52,704 nucleotides of DNA, taken from contig JAYOLL010000026.1 in the NCBI GenBank assembly GCA_038120295.1, forward strand, positions 1 through 52,704, in the 5' to 3' direction. The translations under genes were made by a program, and so were the position numbers. Shown here in pieces: positions 16,404 to 24,381 of this stretch. Under the pieces are notes generated by a model, which searched no databases, was not told the DNA's origin, and saw nothing but the letters and a program-made list of their open reading frames with translations. Source of the DNA: JAYOEY01 sp038120295. GTDB lineage: Bacteria > Pseudomonadota > Alphaproteobacteria > MPNO01 > UBA2964. Within the stretch, counting starts at the first letter, position 1. Each line of letters begins with the position of its first letter.

Positions 16404-17236
16404 AATGCATTCTGCTTCCGGTCACCGGCGAGAACCCCGGCGAGGGCGCGGTGGCGTATGCGGCCCGCCTTGCTGCTTCGTTCGACGGTTTTCTGCGCGT
16501 CCTTTTTCCAAAAGGCGAATCGATCGAGGTCGCCCGTTTTCGGTATCCCTCGCTCGGCGATTCCTTCTTCGTACAGGTTGAGCAGGCTTCGCGTTCAGCG
16601 GCTGAGGCGCGCGAACAGGAAGCGCGCCGCCGCGTCGAAGGAGTCATCGGCGCGGTCCTTAGCGAAGGTGCCGCTGAATCGGGGTTTCAGTGGGAGCCGG
16701 TTGACGCCGATGCTCCGACGGCGCTGCGGTTGCAGGGCGGACTTTACGACCTTCTGGTCATGGACGATGCCGGGCGGTCCGATAGCGATCTCGTTGACGC
16801 CGCGCTGTTCCAGGCGGCGCGGCCCGTCCTGTTCGTGCCTGACGACGCTGCGGAACGGGCGCCGGGCGCTGCCATGGAGCGCGTCATGATCGGATGGAAC
16901 CGGAGCGCAGAGGCCGGACGCGCCGTTGTCGCCGCGCTTCCCTTGCTTCAGAAAGCCGAGGCCGTCACGATCTGCGCGGTGCGGACCGCTGCCAAGCAGG
17001 GGCCGAGTCCGCGGCAGCTTGCCGAATATCTCGCCCGGCACGATATCAGCGCGGATATTATCCGGCCCGAACCCAGAGGCGGAGCGATTGGCGACGTACT
17101 CCTCTCAGAGGCGGCTGGCGGTGACCTGCTGGTCGCAGGGGCAAACTATGCTGGTCGCCAGCGTTCGATCGCCGCTGGCGGCGTGACCGCGCAACTGCTC
17201 GACAAGGCAGCGTTGCCGGTTCTGCTGGCGCACTGA
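16394..17236 (+). CDS. tandem universal stress protein (UspA family)
   Basis: 280 residues with two Usp-like halves. The first (1-145) opens YKCILLPVTGENPGEGAVAYAARLAASFDG, the second (about 158-280) opens RVMIGWNRSAEAGRAVVAALPLL. The C-terminal half has DLLVAGANYAGRQRSIAAGGVTAQLLDKAALPVLLAH, close to the family's phosphate-binding end. The ATG at 16394 is preceded by AGGAGCAGG. It is 29 bp downstream of the BrkB-type gene and probably in its operon. The ligand and the stress it answers to are unknown. Confidence 0.88.
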   Translation: MSYKCILLPVTGENPGEGAVAYAARLAASFDGFLRVLFPKGESIEVARFRYPSLGDSFFVQVEQASRSAAEAREQEARRRVEGVIGAVLSEGAAESGFQWEPVDADAPTALRLQGGLYDLLVMDDAGRSDSDLVDAALFQAARPVLFVPDDAAERAPGAAMERVMIGWNRSAEAGRAVVAALPLLQKAEAVTICAVRTAAKQGPSPRQLAEYLARHDISADIIRPEPRGGAIGDVLLSEAAGGDLLVAGANYAGRQRSIAAGGVTAQLLDKAALPVLLAH

Positions 17237-17267
17237 CGCAGAACCGGGAGTGATTTCCTGCAAACGG

Positions 17268-17300
17268 GAAAGGGCCCGACCGATATGGTCGAGCCCTTTC
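17268..17300 (-). terminator. hairpin terminator downstream of tRNA-Ala
   Basis: GAAAGGGC (17268-17275) pairs with GCCCTTTC (17293-17300) and CGACC with GGTCG inside it, giving 13 bp with one mismatch around a 5-nt loop. It begins 5 bp past the tRNA 3' end. It may also stop transcription from usp, whose stop is 32 bp away. There is no long U-tract on either strand. Confidence 0.65.
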
Positions 17301-17304
17301 TAAC

Positions 17305-17380
<76 letters not shown>

Positions 17381-17434
17381 GAATTTCCTTTTGGCGTGCC
17401 CGGTCGCCTGGGATCGACCGGTGCGAAGGCGGAA

Positions 17435-17462
17435 ACTATCGAAGTTACCCCCCCGGTGGCAA
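17435..17462 (-). promoter_or_regulatory. candidate promoter of tRNA-Ala
   Basis: On the minus strand, TTGCCA (complement of 17457-17462) and GATAGT (complement of 17435-17440) are 16 bp apart. The tRNA 5' end would follow a leader of roughly 45-50 nt. A run of seven G lies in the spacer. Confidence 0.4.
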
Positions 17463-17490
17463 GGCCTCCGATCAACCTGTCCTGTCTGCG

Positions 17491-17871
17491 TCAGGTATCT
17501 TCGTCCTTTTGCTTTTCTTCAACCGTATCGATGACCTCGAAAATATCGTCCTTGTCTTCTCCGAGTTCCGAGGCGTCTTCCAGCATCTCGTCGTCCTCGT
17601 CGTCGTCCTCGTCGTCGTCATCGTCAAGAACGACATCGTCATCCTCGAAATCTTCGTCGTCGTCTGCCTCAAGGTCGATTTCATCGTCCGTCGGCGCCGG
17701 TTTTTCAGCCTTGGGCGCTGGCGCCGGTTTCGACCGGGTCGGGCGCGTCAGCGCTGCGAGGTCGAGGACCGTCTCGCATTTCGGGCAGACAATCGGGTCC
17801 TTTGCGAGATCGTAAAACTTGGCGCCACAGCTGAGGCAGGTCCGTTTTTTTCCGAGTTCCGGCTTCGCCAC
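17491..17871 (-). CDS. TIGR02300-like zinc-ribbon protein with acidic tail
   Basis: 126 residues, start GTG at 17871 with AGGAG 6 bp upstream. The N-terminal half matches the small alphaproteobacterial family TIGR02300 (VAKPELGKKRTCLSCGAKFYDL ... DPIVCPKCE). It has two CxxC knuckles that should bind zinc. The C-terminal half is almost entirely Asp/Glu, encoded by an imperfect GAC/GAG-type trinucleotide tract around 17577-17690. The family has no known function. The zinc ribbon suggests contact with a nucleic acid or protein partner, and the acidic tail suggests a basic partner, but neither is shown. An earlier ATG at 17925 is less likely. Confidence 0.82.
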   Translation of the reverse strand: MAKPELGKKRTCLSCGAKFYDLAKDPIVCPKCETVLDLAALTRPTRSKPAPAPKAEKPAPTDDEIDLEADDDEDFEDDDVVLDDDDDEDDDEDDEMLEDASELGEDKDDIFEVIDTVEEKQKDEDT

Positions 17872-18066
17872 TTCATTCTCCTTCTTCGAGGCCGACTGCG
17901 ATACTGCCAATGCCATGATCGGCAAAAGCTGTCAAAAACAAAATTACATTGCGATTAAATCGGCTGAAACGCGCTACCGCTATCGGGTCGGATTGTGCTA
18001 CAGACGGCGCCCGGCGGGTCGGCAGGACATGCCTTCCCTGCGCCGGATGAATGCAAGGAACCGACG

Positions 18067-19401
18067 ATGACGATGCTGATTTCCGCACCTGTCAGGTCCC
18101 TGAAGGGCATGGCGGCGGTGCCGGGCGACAAGTCGATATCGCACCGCGCGCTGATGATCGGCGCGCTCGCAGCGGGCGAGACCGAGATCACAGGTCTTCT
18201 CGACGGCGACGACGTATTGCGGACAGCCGGCGCGCTGGAGCGGATGGGTGTCCGAAGCGTTAGGAAAGGGGACGGCGTCTGGCAGGTTCATGGCGTCGGC
18301 GTCGGGGGACTCGGCGAGCCGTCCGATATTCTTGATCTGGGAAATTCCGGCACGGGCGCGCGTCTTCTGATGGGACTCGTGGCGACACATCCCATGACAG
18401 CCCATTTCACCGGCGATGCGTCCCTTCGTAACCGCCCGATGGCGAGGATTGCCGAGCCGGTCGAACGGATGGGCGCCCGGGTAATCGCCCGCGAAGGCGG
18501 TCGCATGCCGCTCTGCGTCGTTGGCGCGCGCAACCCTGTCCCCATCGAATATGCCTTGCCGGTGCCGTCCGCGCAGGTCAAGTCGGCGGTTCTTCTGGCC
18601 GGTCTGAACACGCCGGGCGAGACGATTGTTATCGAGACCAAGCCGAGCCGCGACCATACGGAACTGATGCTGCGCCATTTTGGAGCCGAGCTGTTTGTCG
18701 AAGATATCGATAATGGCGGGCGGCGCATCGTGCTGACCGGCGAGCCGGAGCTGGAGCCGCGCCGGATTTCGGTGCCCCGGGATCCGTCTTCCGCCGCGTT
18801 TCCCGTCGTTGCCGCGGCGATTTCGCCGGATGCGGAAATTTCGATCCCGGCGACCGGGCTCAATCCGCTGCGCGCAGGTGTGTTTCAGACCCTTGAAGAG
18901 ATGGGCGCCGATCTCAGCTTTGAAAACCGGCGCGAGGAAGCGGGCGAGCCGACCGCCGATCTGGTCGCGCGGTCAAGCGAACTCAAAGCGGTCGACGTTC
19001 CCGCCGACCGGGCGCCATCGATGATCGATGAATATCCTGTTCTTGCGGTGGCGGCGGCGGCGGCGCAGGGCACGTCCCGCATGCGCGGCCTGGGCGAGTT
19101 GCGGGTCAAGGAAAGCGACCGTCTGGCAGCGATCTGCGACGGGCTGGCGGCAATTGGCGTGAAAACGGATATCGATGGCGACGATCTGATCGTGTACGGA
19201 ACCGGCGGGAAGCTGCCCGGCGGCGGTACGGTCGAGGCGAGGATGGATCACCGGATCGCCATGTCCTTTATTGTTGCGGGCACTGCCGCCGCCGCGCCGG
19301 TATCGATCGATGACGCCGCCCATATCGGGACCAGCTTTCCGGGCTTTACAGAACTGATGAACGGCCTTGGCGCCGATATCACGGAAAAACATGACGGCTG
19401 A
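18067..19401 (+). CDS. aroA: 5-enolpyruvylshikimate-3-phosphate synthase
   Basis: 444 residues. It joins shikimate-3-P and PEP in the chorismate pathway. Signatures present: VPGDKSISHRALM (residues about 18-30), LDLGNSGTGARLLMG, SAQVKSAVLLAGLNTPG, RDHTE, PSMIDEYPVLAVAAA and ELRVKESDRL. The overall sequence resembles class II enzymes such as Agrobacterium CP4. However, the position matching CP4 Ala100 is glycine (Gly95), as in ordinary enzymes. The ATG at 18067 has AAGGA 7 bp upstream. The 3' end overlaps cmk by 11 bp. Confidence 0.96.
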   Translation: MTMLISAPVRSLKGMAAVPGDKSISHRALMIGALAAGETEITGLLDGDDVLRTAGALERMGVRSVRKGDGVWQVHGVGVGGLGEPSDILDLGNSGTGARLLMGLVATHPMTAHFTGDASLRNRPMARIAEPVERMGARVIAREGGRMPLCVVGARNPVPIEYALPVPSAQVKSAVLLAGLNTPGETIVIETKPSRDHTELMLRHFGAELFVEDIDNGGRRIVLTGEPELEPRRISVPRDPSSAAFPVVAAAISPDAEISIPATGLNPLRAGVFQTLEEMGADLSFENRREEAGEPTADLVARSSELKAVDVPADRAPSMIDEYPVLAVAAAAAQGTSRMRGLGELRVKESDRLAAICDGLAAIGVKTDIDGDDLIVYGTGGKLPGGGTVEARMDHRIAMSFIVAGTAAAAPVSIDDAAHIGTSFPGFTELMNGLGADITEKHDG

Positions 19402-20065
19402 GGTCGACGCCGGCGCTTTTGTAGTCGCGGTCGACGGTACGGCGGCGAGCGGCAAGGGAACGCTGGCGCGACGGCTCGCGGCGCACCTGGATTTTGCCTA
19501 TCTGGATACCGGACTTCTGTATCGGGCCGTCGCCTTCGCGGTGTACCGGAGGCTGGGACGCGCCGAGATTAGCGAAGAAGCTGCGATAGAGGCGGCGAGA
19601 ACCCTCGACCCCGCCTCTTTCGATGAGGCCTCTCTTCGCACCGACGAAGTCGCAAACGGGGCAAGCCAGGTGGCGGCGATACCCGCGGTTCGGGAAGCCC
19701 TTGTCGAGCTTCAGCGCCGTTTCGCGGCGTTGCCTCCCGGTGCAAAGGCGGGCGCAATCCTGGACGGGCGCGATATTGGCACCGTGATCTGCCCCGACGC
19801 TGACGCCAAAATCTTCGTCGATGCCGATGTCGAGGTGAGAGCGCAAAGGAGGGTTAAAGAGTTGCAGGAACGGGGTGTTGCGGCTATACCTGCGCGCGTT
19901 CTGCAGGAAATGCGGGAGCGTGACGAGCGCGACAGATCGCGAAGCGTTGCGCCGCTGGTGCCTGCGGAAGACGCGTTCGTTCTGGATAGTACGGAGCTGG
20001 ACGCCGACGCCGCATTCGCCGCCGCGCTGTATTTCGTTAATTCGCGGAACATGTTCCAGGCGTAA
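19391..20065 (+). CDS. cmk: cytidylate kinase
   Basis: 224-residue kinase phosphorylating CMP and dCMP to the diphosphates. The P-loop GTAASGKGTLA is at residues 16-26, YLDTGLLYRAVA follows, then GRDIGTVICPDADAKIFVDADVEVRAQRR, and the lid region with MRERDERDRSR. Its start lies inside the last codons of aroA, so the two are translationally coupled. The aroA-cmk-rpsA order is widespread among proteobacteria. Confidence 0.96.
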   Translation: MTAEVDAGAFVVAVDGTAASGKGTLARRLAAHLDFAYLDTGLLYRAVAFAVYRRLGRAEISEEAAIEAARTLDPASFDEASLRTDEVANGASQVAAIPAVREALVELQRRFAALPPGAKAGAILDGRDIGTVICPDADAKIFVDADVEVRAQRRVKELQERGVAAIPARVLQEMRERDERDRSRSVAPLVPAEDAFVLDSTELDADAAFAAALYFVNSRNMFQA

Positions 20066-20084
20066 GTTGTCGGGGTAGGGAACC

Positions 20085-20099
20085 GGCCCATGGTGGGCC
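20085..20099 (+). promoter_or_regulatory. small hairpin in the rpsA leader
   Basis: GGCCCA (20085-20090) pairs with TGGGCC (20094-20099) around loop TGG. It sits in the 109-bp leader between cmk and rpsA. S1 autoregulates through its leader in E. coli; whether this hairpin does the same here is inference. Nothing else was seen in this gap. Confidence 0.3.
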
Positions 20100-20174
20100 A
20101 GCCCCTGCACGGTCTGGATCAGCAAGCCGTCCGGCAAACTCCGGCGGCTGCATGGAAAAGAGGTATTCGACTTA

Positions 20175-21932
20175 ATGGCGACAAATATGGCGCAGACCGG
20201 CGACGACGCTGCGATGGACGATGATGCTTTCGCAGCCATGCTGGAGGAAACTTTCGGTGAGGGCGAGCTTACCGAAGGTTCGGTGGTCAAAGGCACGGTA
20301 ATTTCGATCGAGGGCGATGCGGTTCTGATCGATGTCGGCCTGAAATCGGAAGGCCGCATCCCGCTGAGAGAATTCGGGGTCTCCGAAGGAGAAGCCGGCG
20401 TATCGCCCGGCGATATCGTCGACGTTTATCTGGAGCGCATGGAGGATCGCCAGGGCGAAGCCGTGCTGTCGCGCGAGAAGGCGCGTCGCGAAGAATCCTG
20501 GACCATGCTGGAAAAGGCGTTCAACGACGGAGAACGGGTTACCGGCTCGATCTTCGGTCGCGTCAAGGGCGGCTTTACCGTCGATCTCTCGGGCGCCGTG
20601 GCGTTCCTGCCCGGCAGCCAGGTCGACGTTCGGCCGGTGCGCGACGTTACCCCGCTGATGGGTACGCCGCAGCCTTTCCAGATTCTCAAGATGGACCGCA
20701 GGCGCGGCAATATCGTCGTTTCCCGTCGCGCGGTGCTTGAAGAATCGCGCGCGGAGCAGCGCAACGAACTGCTGGCCGGTCTTACCGAAGGGCAGGTCAT
20801 CGAAGGCATCGTCAAGAATCTCACCGATTACGGCGCGTTCGTCGATCTCGGCGGTGTGGACGGACTTCTGCATGTTACCGACATCGCGTGGCGCCGCATC
20901 AACCATCCGAGCGAAGTGCTGTCGGTCGGTCAGACGGTGAATGTCCAGGTCATTCGCTTCAACGCGGAAACCCAGCGAATTTCGCTCGGTATGAAGCAGC
21001 TTGAAGCCGATCCGTGGGATGGCGTCGAGGCCAAGTATCCGCTCGGCGCGCGCTATACCGGACGTGTCAGCAACATCACCGACTACGGCGCTTTCGTGGA
21101 GCTGGAGCCCGGCATCGAAGGCCTGGTCCATGTGTCCGAGATGAGCTGGACCAAGAAAAACATCCATCCCGGCAAGATCATTTCGACCAGCCAGGAAGTC
21201 GATGTCATGGTGCTCGACGTCGATCCGGCCAAACGGCGGATTTCGCTCGGCATCAAGCAGACCCAGGAAAATCCCTGGACCGATTTCGAGGTCCGCTTCC
21301 CGGCTGGCACCGAAGTTGAGGGTGAGGTGCGCAATATCACCGAATTCGGCCTGTTTATCGGTCTGGAGGGCGATATCGACGGGATGATCCACCTGTCCGA
21401 TCTTTCCTGGGATAAATCGGGTGAAGACGCGATCCAGGAATTCAAGAAGGGCGATGTCGTCAAGGCGAAGGTTCTCGATGTCGATATCGAGAAAGAGCGT
21501 ATCAGCCTCGGCATCAAGCAGTTGACCGACGACCCGTTCGATGCGGCCGGCGACGATGTCAAGAAGGGCGAAGTCGTGACCTGCACGGTCGCCAAGGTCG
21601 TCGACAATGGCATCGAGGTAACGGTCGCAGGTTCCCTGCCAGGCTTTATTCGCCGTGGCGATCTGTCGCGCGAGCGTAGCGAGCAGCGTCCCGACCGGTT
21701 CGCCGTAGGCGATCGTGTCGATGCGGTCATCACCAATGTCGACCGGCGCGAGCACAAGCTGACGCTGTCGATCAAGGCGCACGAGATCGCCGAAGAGAAG
21801 ACCGCGATGGCCAATTACGGATCGAGCGATTCGGGCGCCAGCCTCGGCGATATTCTCGGTGCCGCGATGCGCCGGGCCGAGGGCGAAAACGCTGCGGACG
21901 ACGAAAAGAAGGACGAAGACGCGGGTTCCTGA
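20175..21932 (+). CDS. rpsA: 30S ribosomal protein S1
   Basis: 585 residues with six S1 (OB-fold) RNA-binding repeats. The later ones have the clear signature NITDYGAFVELEPGIEGLVHVSEMSW / EFGLFIGLEGDIDGMIHLSDLSW. S1 unwinds and holds mRNA on the small subunit, especially for leaders with weak Shine-Dalgarno sites. The C-terminal tail is acidic and Lys-rich (EGENAADDEKKDEDAGS). The ATG at 20175 has AGAGG about 11 bp upstream. Its stop codon lies in the loop of a strong hairpin. Confidence 0.97.
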   Translation: MATNMAQTGDDAAMDDDAFAAMLEETFGEGELTEGSVVKGTVISIEGDAVLIDVGLKSEGRIPLREFGVSEGEAGVSPGDIVDVYLERMEDRQGEAVLSREKARREESWTMLEKAFNDGERVTGSIFGRVKGGFTVDLSGAVAFLPGSQVDVRPVRDVTPLMGTPQPFQILKMDRRRGNIVVSRRAVLEESRAEQRNELLAGLTEGQVIEGIVKNLTDYGAFVDLGGVDGLLHVTDIAWRRINHPSEVLSVGQTVNVQVIRFNAETQRISLGMKQLEADPWDGVEAKYPLGARYTGRVSNITDYGAFVELEPGIEGLVHVSEMSWTKKNIHPGKIISTSQEVDVMVLDVDPAKRRISLGIKQTQENPWTDFEVRFPAGTEVEGEVRNITEFGLFIGLEGDIDGMIHLSDLSWDKSGEDAIQEFKKGDVVKAKVLDVDIEKERISLGIKQLTDDPFDAAGDDVKKGEVVTCTVAKVVDNGIEVTVAGSLPGFIRRGDLSRERSEQRPDRFAVGDRVDAVITNVDRREHKLTLSIKAHEIAEEKTAMANYGSSDSGASLGDILGAAMRRAEGENAADDEKKDEDAGS

Positions 21933-21943
21933 CAGGAACCCGC
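21921..21943 (+). terminator. 10-bp hairpin spanning the rpsA stop codon
   Basis: GCGGGTTCCT (21921-21930) and AGGAACCCGC (21934-21943) are perfect complements around GAC; the TGA stop is at 21930-21932. There is no U-tract, so it may be an attenuator or an mRNA 3'-end protector between rpsA and sppA rather than a full terminator. Confidence 0.5.
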
Positions 21944-21986
21944 CGTCCATTCCGGTCGATCCTGCAGGCGGTAGGAGGACGACAAC

Positions 21987-22895
21987 GTGTCGCTCGACGC
22001 TGACTATCTGATCGATCGCCGGCGTCTCAAATCCCGCCTGGGATGGTGGCGCGCCGCTGCAATTCTGCTCGGCGTGGCCGTCGTCATCGTCGCGGCCGGA
22101 CAGTTTGCCGGAGTCGACAGGCGGGATCGAATCGTCCGTTTGTCGATCGATGGCATTGTTCGTCTCGATGCCGACCAGCTCACCGCGATCCAGAAAATAC
22201 GCGACGATGACAGCGTCAAGGCGATGATCGTCCGCATCAATACGCCTGGCGGCACCGTTGTCGGCGGTGAGACGCTGCACCGGGCAATACGCGAAGTCGC
22301 GGCCAAAAAGCCCGTCGTCGCGGTCATGGAGGATCTCGCAACATCTGCCGGTTATATGATCTCGGTCGCCGCCGACCGTATTTATGCGCAGCGCGGCACC
22401 ATAACCGGGTCAATCGGCGTTCTGTTTCAGACCGCAGAGGTTACCGAACTTCTCGGCAAGTTGGGGGTTTCGGTCGAAACCGTTAAGAGCGGTCCTTTCA
22501 AGGCCGAACCCTCTCCGCTCACCAAGATGACGCCTGCCGTCCGCGCGGCGACGCAGAAACTTGTCGACGACATGCAGGAGATGTTTCTCTCCATGGTCGT
22601 CGACGGGCGCCGGATGGACCGGGCCAAAGCGAGATCTCTCGCGGATGGCAGGGTTTTCACCGGCAGGATGGCTGTCGAGAACGGACTGGTGGACGAAATC
22701 GGCGGGGACGAAGATGTCCGGAACTGGCTGGAAAAGGAACGCAACATCGCTGCTGGACTTCCGATTAGGGATGTGAGACCCGGTAAGGATGTCGACTCCT
22801 GGTTCGATTACGCTTCCAGCCTGATCGGAAAAACAGCGCTTTCTGAACGACTTACACTTGACGGGCTGGTGTCTGTCTGGCACCCTCAACTCTAG
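21987..22895 (+). CDS. sppA: signal peptide peptidase SppA (short form)
   Basis: 302-residue inner-membrane serine protease that degrades cleaved signal peptides. An N-terminal membrane anchor lies at about residues 22-42 (AAAILLGVAVVIVAAG). The catalytic Ser is in LATSAGYMISVAADRIYA and the general-base Lys in VKSGPFKAEPSPL, the Ser/Lys dyad of the single-domain 36-kDa type. The GTG at 21987 has AGGAGG 7-8 bp upstream. The rpsA-sppA-ihfB order is common in alphaproteobacteria. Confidence 0.94.
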   Translation: MSLDADYLIDRRRLKSRLGWWRAAAILLGVAVVIVAAGQFAGVDRRDRIVRLSIDGIVRLDADQLTAIQKIRDDDSVKAMIVRINTPGGTVVGGETLHRAIREVAAKKPVVAVMEDLATSAGYMISVAADRIYAQRGTITGSIGVLFQTAEVTELLGKLGVSVETVKSGPFKAEPSPLTKMTPAVRAATQKLVDDMQEMFLSMVVDGRRMDRAKARSLADGRVFTGRMAVENGLVDEIGGDEDVRNWLEKERNIAAGLPIRDVRPGKDVDSWFDYASSLIGKTALSERLTLDGLVSVWHPQL

Positions 22896-22957
22896 TAGGG
22901 AAGCCTCGAACCAAGCGCGCTGGGGGGTGCGTCGGTTCCTAAAGCAGGCGGGTGGGT

Positions 22958-23245
22958 ATGACGAAATCCGAACTGATCTTGCGTCTAGCGGAGAAGAATC
23001 CGCACCTGTACCAGCGCGACGTCGAACGAATCGTGTCGACGATCTTCGATGAAATTTCGAGCGCCCTGTCCAATGGAGACAGGGTCGAGCTGCGTGGCTT
23101 CGGCGCTTTTTCGGTCAAGAATCGGGACGAGCGGACCGGCCGTAACCCGCGGACCGGAGAAACGGTGCATGTCGCCCGCAAATCCGTACCTTTCTTCAAG
23201 GTCGGCAAGGATCTCCGTGTTCGCCTGAACACTCCCGGTGCCTGA
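22958..23245 (+). CDS. ihfB: integration host factor subunit beta
   Basis: 95-residue HU/IHF-fold DNA-bending protein that pairs with IHF-alpha. MTKSELILRLAEKNPHL, the core DRVELRGFGAFSVK and the DNA-wrapping arm tip RTGRNPRTGE are all present. IHF assists sigma-54 activation, and rpoN is in this window. The ATG at 22958 is preferred over a GTG two codons earlier because of the conserved N-terminus. CCCGGT/ACCGGG (23234-23250) forms a small hairpin around its stop codon. Confidence 0.95.
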   Translation: MTKSELILRLAEKNPHLYQRDVERIVSTIFDEISSALSNGDRVELRGFGAFSVKNRDERTGRNPRTGETVHVARKSVPFFKVGKDLRVRLNTPGA

Positions 23246-23272
23246 CCGGGCGGCTGCACGGGGGCGGCGATC

Positions 23273-23608
23273 ATGCGAACCCTGATGCGGATCGTTCTCG
23301 CCGTTTTCATCATTCTGTTCGTGACGTTTGCCGTCGCCAATCGAAGCGCGGTGACGCTCAATCTCTGGCCTTTGCCATTTACCATGTCGGTGCCGCTTTT
23401 CGCCGCAATCCTCGGGGCATTTGCGGCCGGTCTCCTGATCGGGACGGGATTTGCCGTCTTCTCGAGGCAGAGTCTCAGAATGCGGGTCCGGTCGACGGAA
23501 CGCCGGGCCGAGCGGGCCGAACGCGCCGGCGGCGCCGACCGACAGGTTTCCGTCGTCGAATCCTCCGCGGGCCTGCCGGCCAGGGTGGAAACCCCTTCCA
23601 GCCGCTGA
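23273..23608 (+). CDS. LapA-domain (DUF1049) inner-membrane protein
   Basis: 111 residues with two membrane helices (about 3-24 and 42-65) and a basic Arg-rich cytoplasmic tail. The sequence between helices, AVANRSAVTLNLWPLPFTMSVPLFAAILGAFAAG, is diagnostic of the LapA/YciS family. E. coli LapA works with LapB to control LpxC turnover and LPS assembly. No lapB is seen here. It follows ihfB by 27 bp and so is likely in the same transcript. Confidence 0.88.
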   Translation: MRTLMRIVLAVFIILFVTFAVANRSAVTLNLWPLPFTMSVPLFAAILGAFAAGLLIGTGFAVFSRQSLRMRVRSTERRAERAERAGGADRQVSVVESSAGLPARVETPSSR

Positions 23609-23609
23609 T

Positions 23610-23642
23610 TTGCGTCGGTCCCGGCTACGCCCTATATAGGGC
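23610..23642 (+). promoter_or_regulatory. promoter of pyrF-trp with palindromic -10
   Basis: TTGCGT (23610-23615) and TATATA (23633-23638) are 17 bp apart. The -10 is the centre of a perfect 14-bp palindrome, GCCCTATATAGGGC (23629-23642), so a repressor or the palindrome itself may act on it. The gap between lapA and pyrF holds nothing else. Confidence 0.6.
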
Positions 23643-23674
23643 GGCCTGAACCATATTCCGCAGCGAGACTCACC

Positions 23675-24373
23675 GTGACGCCCTCAGACCGAATCCTGTG
23701 CGCCATCGATACGCCCGAACTCGATGAGGCCGTGGCGCTTTCCAAAACGCTTGCCGGCGCTGTCGGCGGGGTCAAGCTGGGCAAGGAGTTCTTTACCGCG
23801 CAGGGGCCCGAAGGGGTCCGCCGGATCGCGCAGGGCGGACAGAAAATCTTCCTCGATCTGAAGTTTCACGACATTCCGAATACCGTGGCGGGTGCGGTGC
23901 GTGCCGCGACACGACTCGACTGCTTCATGCTGACTATCCATGCGTCGGGGGGGGCGGCGATGGTGCGCGCCGCCGCCGATGCGAGCGGCGATGCCGGTCC
24001 TAAAATCGTCGCCGTCACCGTCCTGACGAGCCTGGGAGACGACGATCTGGTGGCTGTCGGTCAGATCGGGCCGGCGGCGGAACAGGTTCTCAGGCTTGGC
24101 CGTGCAGCCCGTTCAGCGGGCGCCGACGGGCTGGTTGCCTCGCCGCGCGAGGTAGCCGCGCTGCGCTCCGCGCTCGGCGACGATTGCCTCCTGGTCGTTC
24201 CGGGCGTTCGGCCGGCCTGGGCTTCAACCGACGATCAGGTGCGCGTCATGACCCCGGCAGAGGCGGTGCGTGACGGCGCGGATTATCTGGTGATCGGTCG
24301 CCCCATTACCCGCGCGGACAGTCCGGCCGATGCCGCGAAGCGCATCGCCGACGAGATCGCCGCCGGCATCTGA
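23675..24373 (+). CDS. pyrF: orotidine-5'-phosphate decarboxylase
   Basis: 232-residue TIM-barrel enzyme making UMP from OMP. The catalytic Lys-Asp array is intact in FLDLKFHDIPNTV. Other family stretches are LCAIDTPELDEAVAL-like at the N-terminus, VTVLTSLGDDDL, LVVPGVRPAW and DYLVIGRPITRADSPADAAKRI. The start is GTG at 23675 (MTPSDRIL). trpF follows after 8 bp. Confidence 0.96.
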   Translation: MTPSDRILCAIDTPELDEAVALSKTLAGAVGGVKLGKEFFTAQGPEGVRRIAQGGQKIFLDLKFHDIPNTVAGAVRAATRLDCFMLTIHASGGAAMVRAAADASGDAGPKIVAVTVLTSLGDDDLVAVGQIGPAAEQVLRLGRAARSAGADGLVASPREVAALRSALGDDCLLVVPGVRPAWASTDDQVRVMTPAEAVRDGADYLVIGRPITRADSPADAAKRIADEIAAGI

Positions 24374-24381
24374 AACGCGTC

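Noticed and set aside
20172..22280. 702-codon open frame antisense to rpsA and sppA
   Set aside because: rpsA and sppA on the + strand are certain. The long antisense frame is a by-product of GC-rich third codon positions and has no family similarity.
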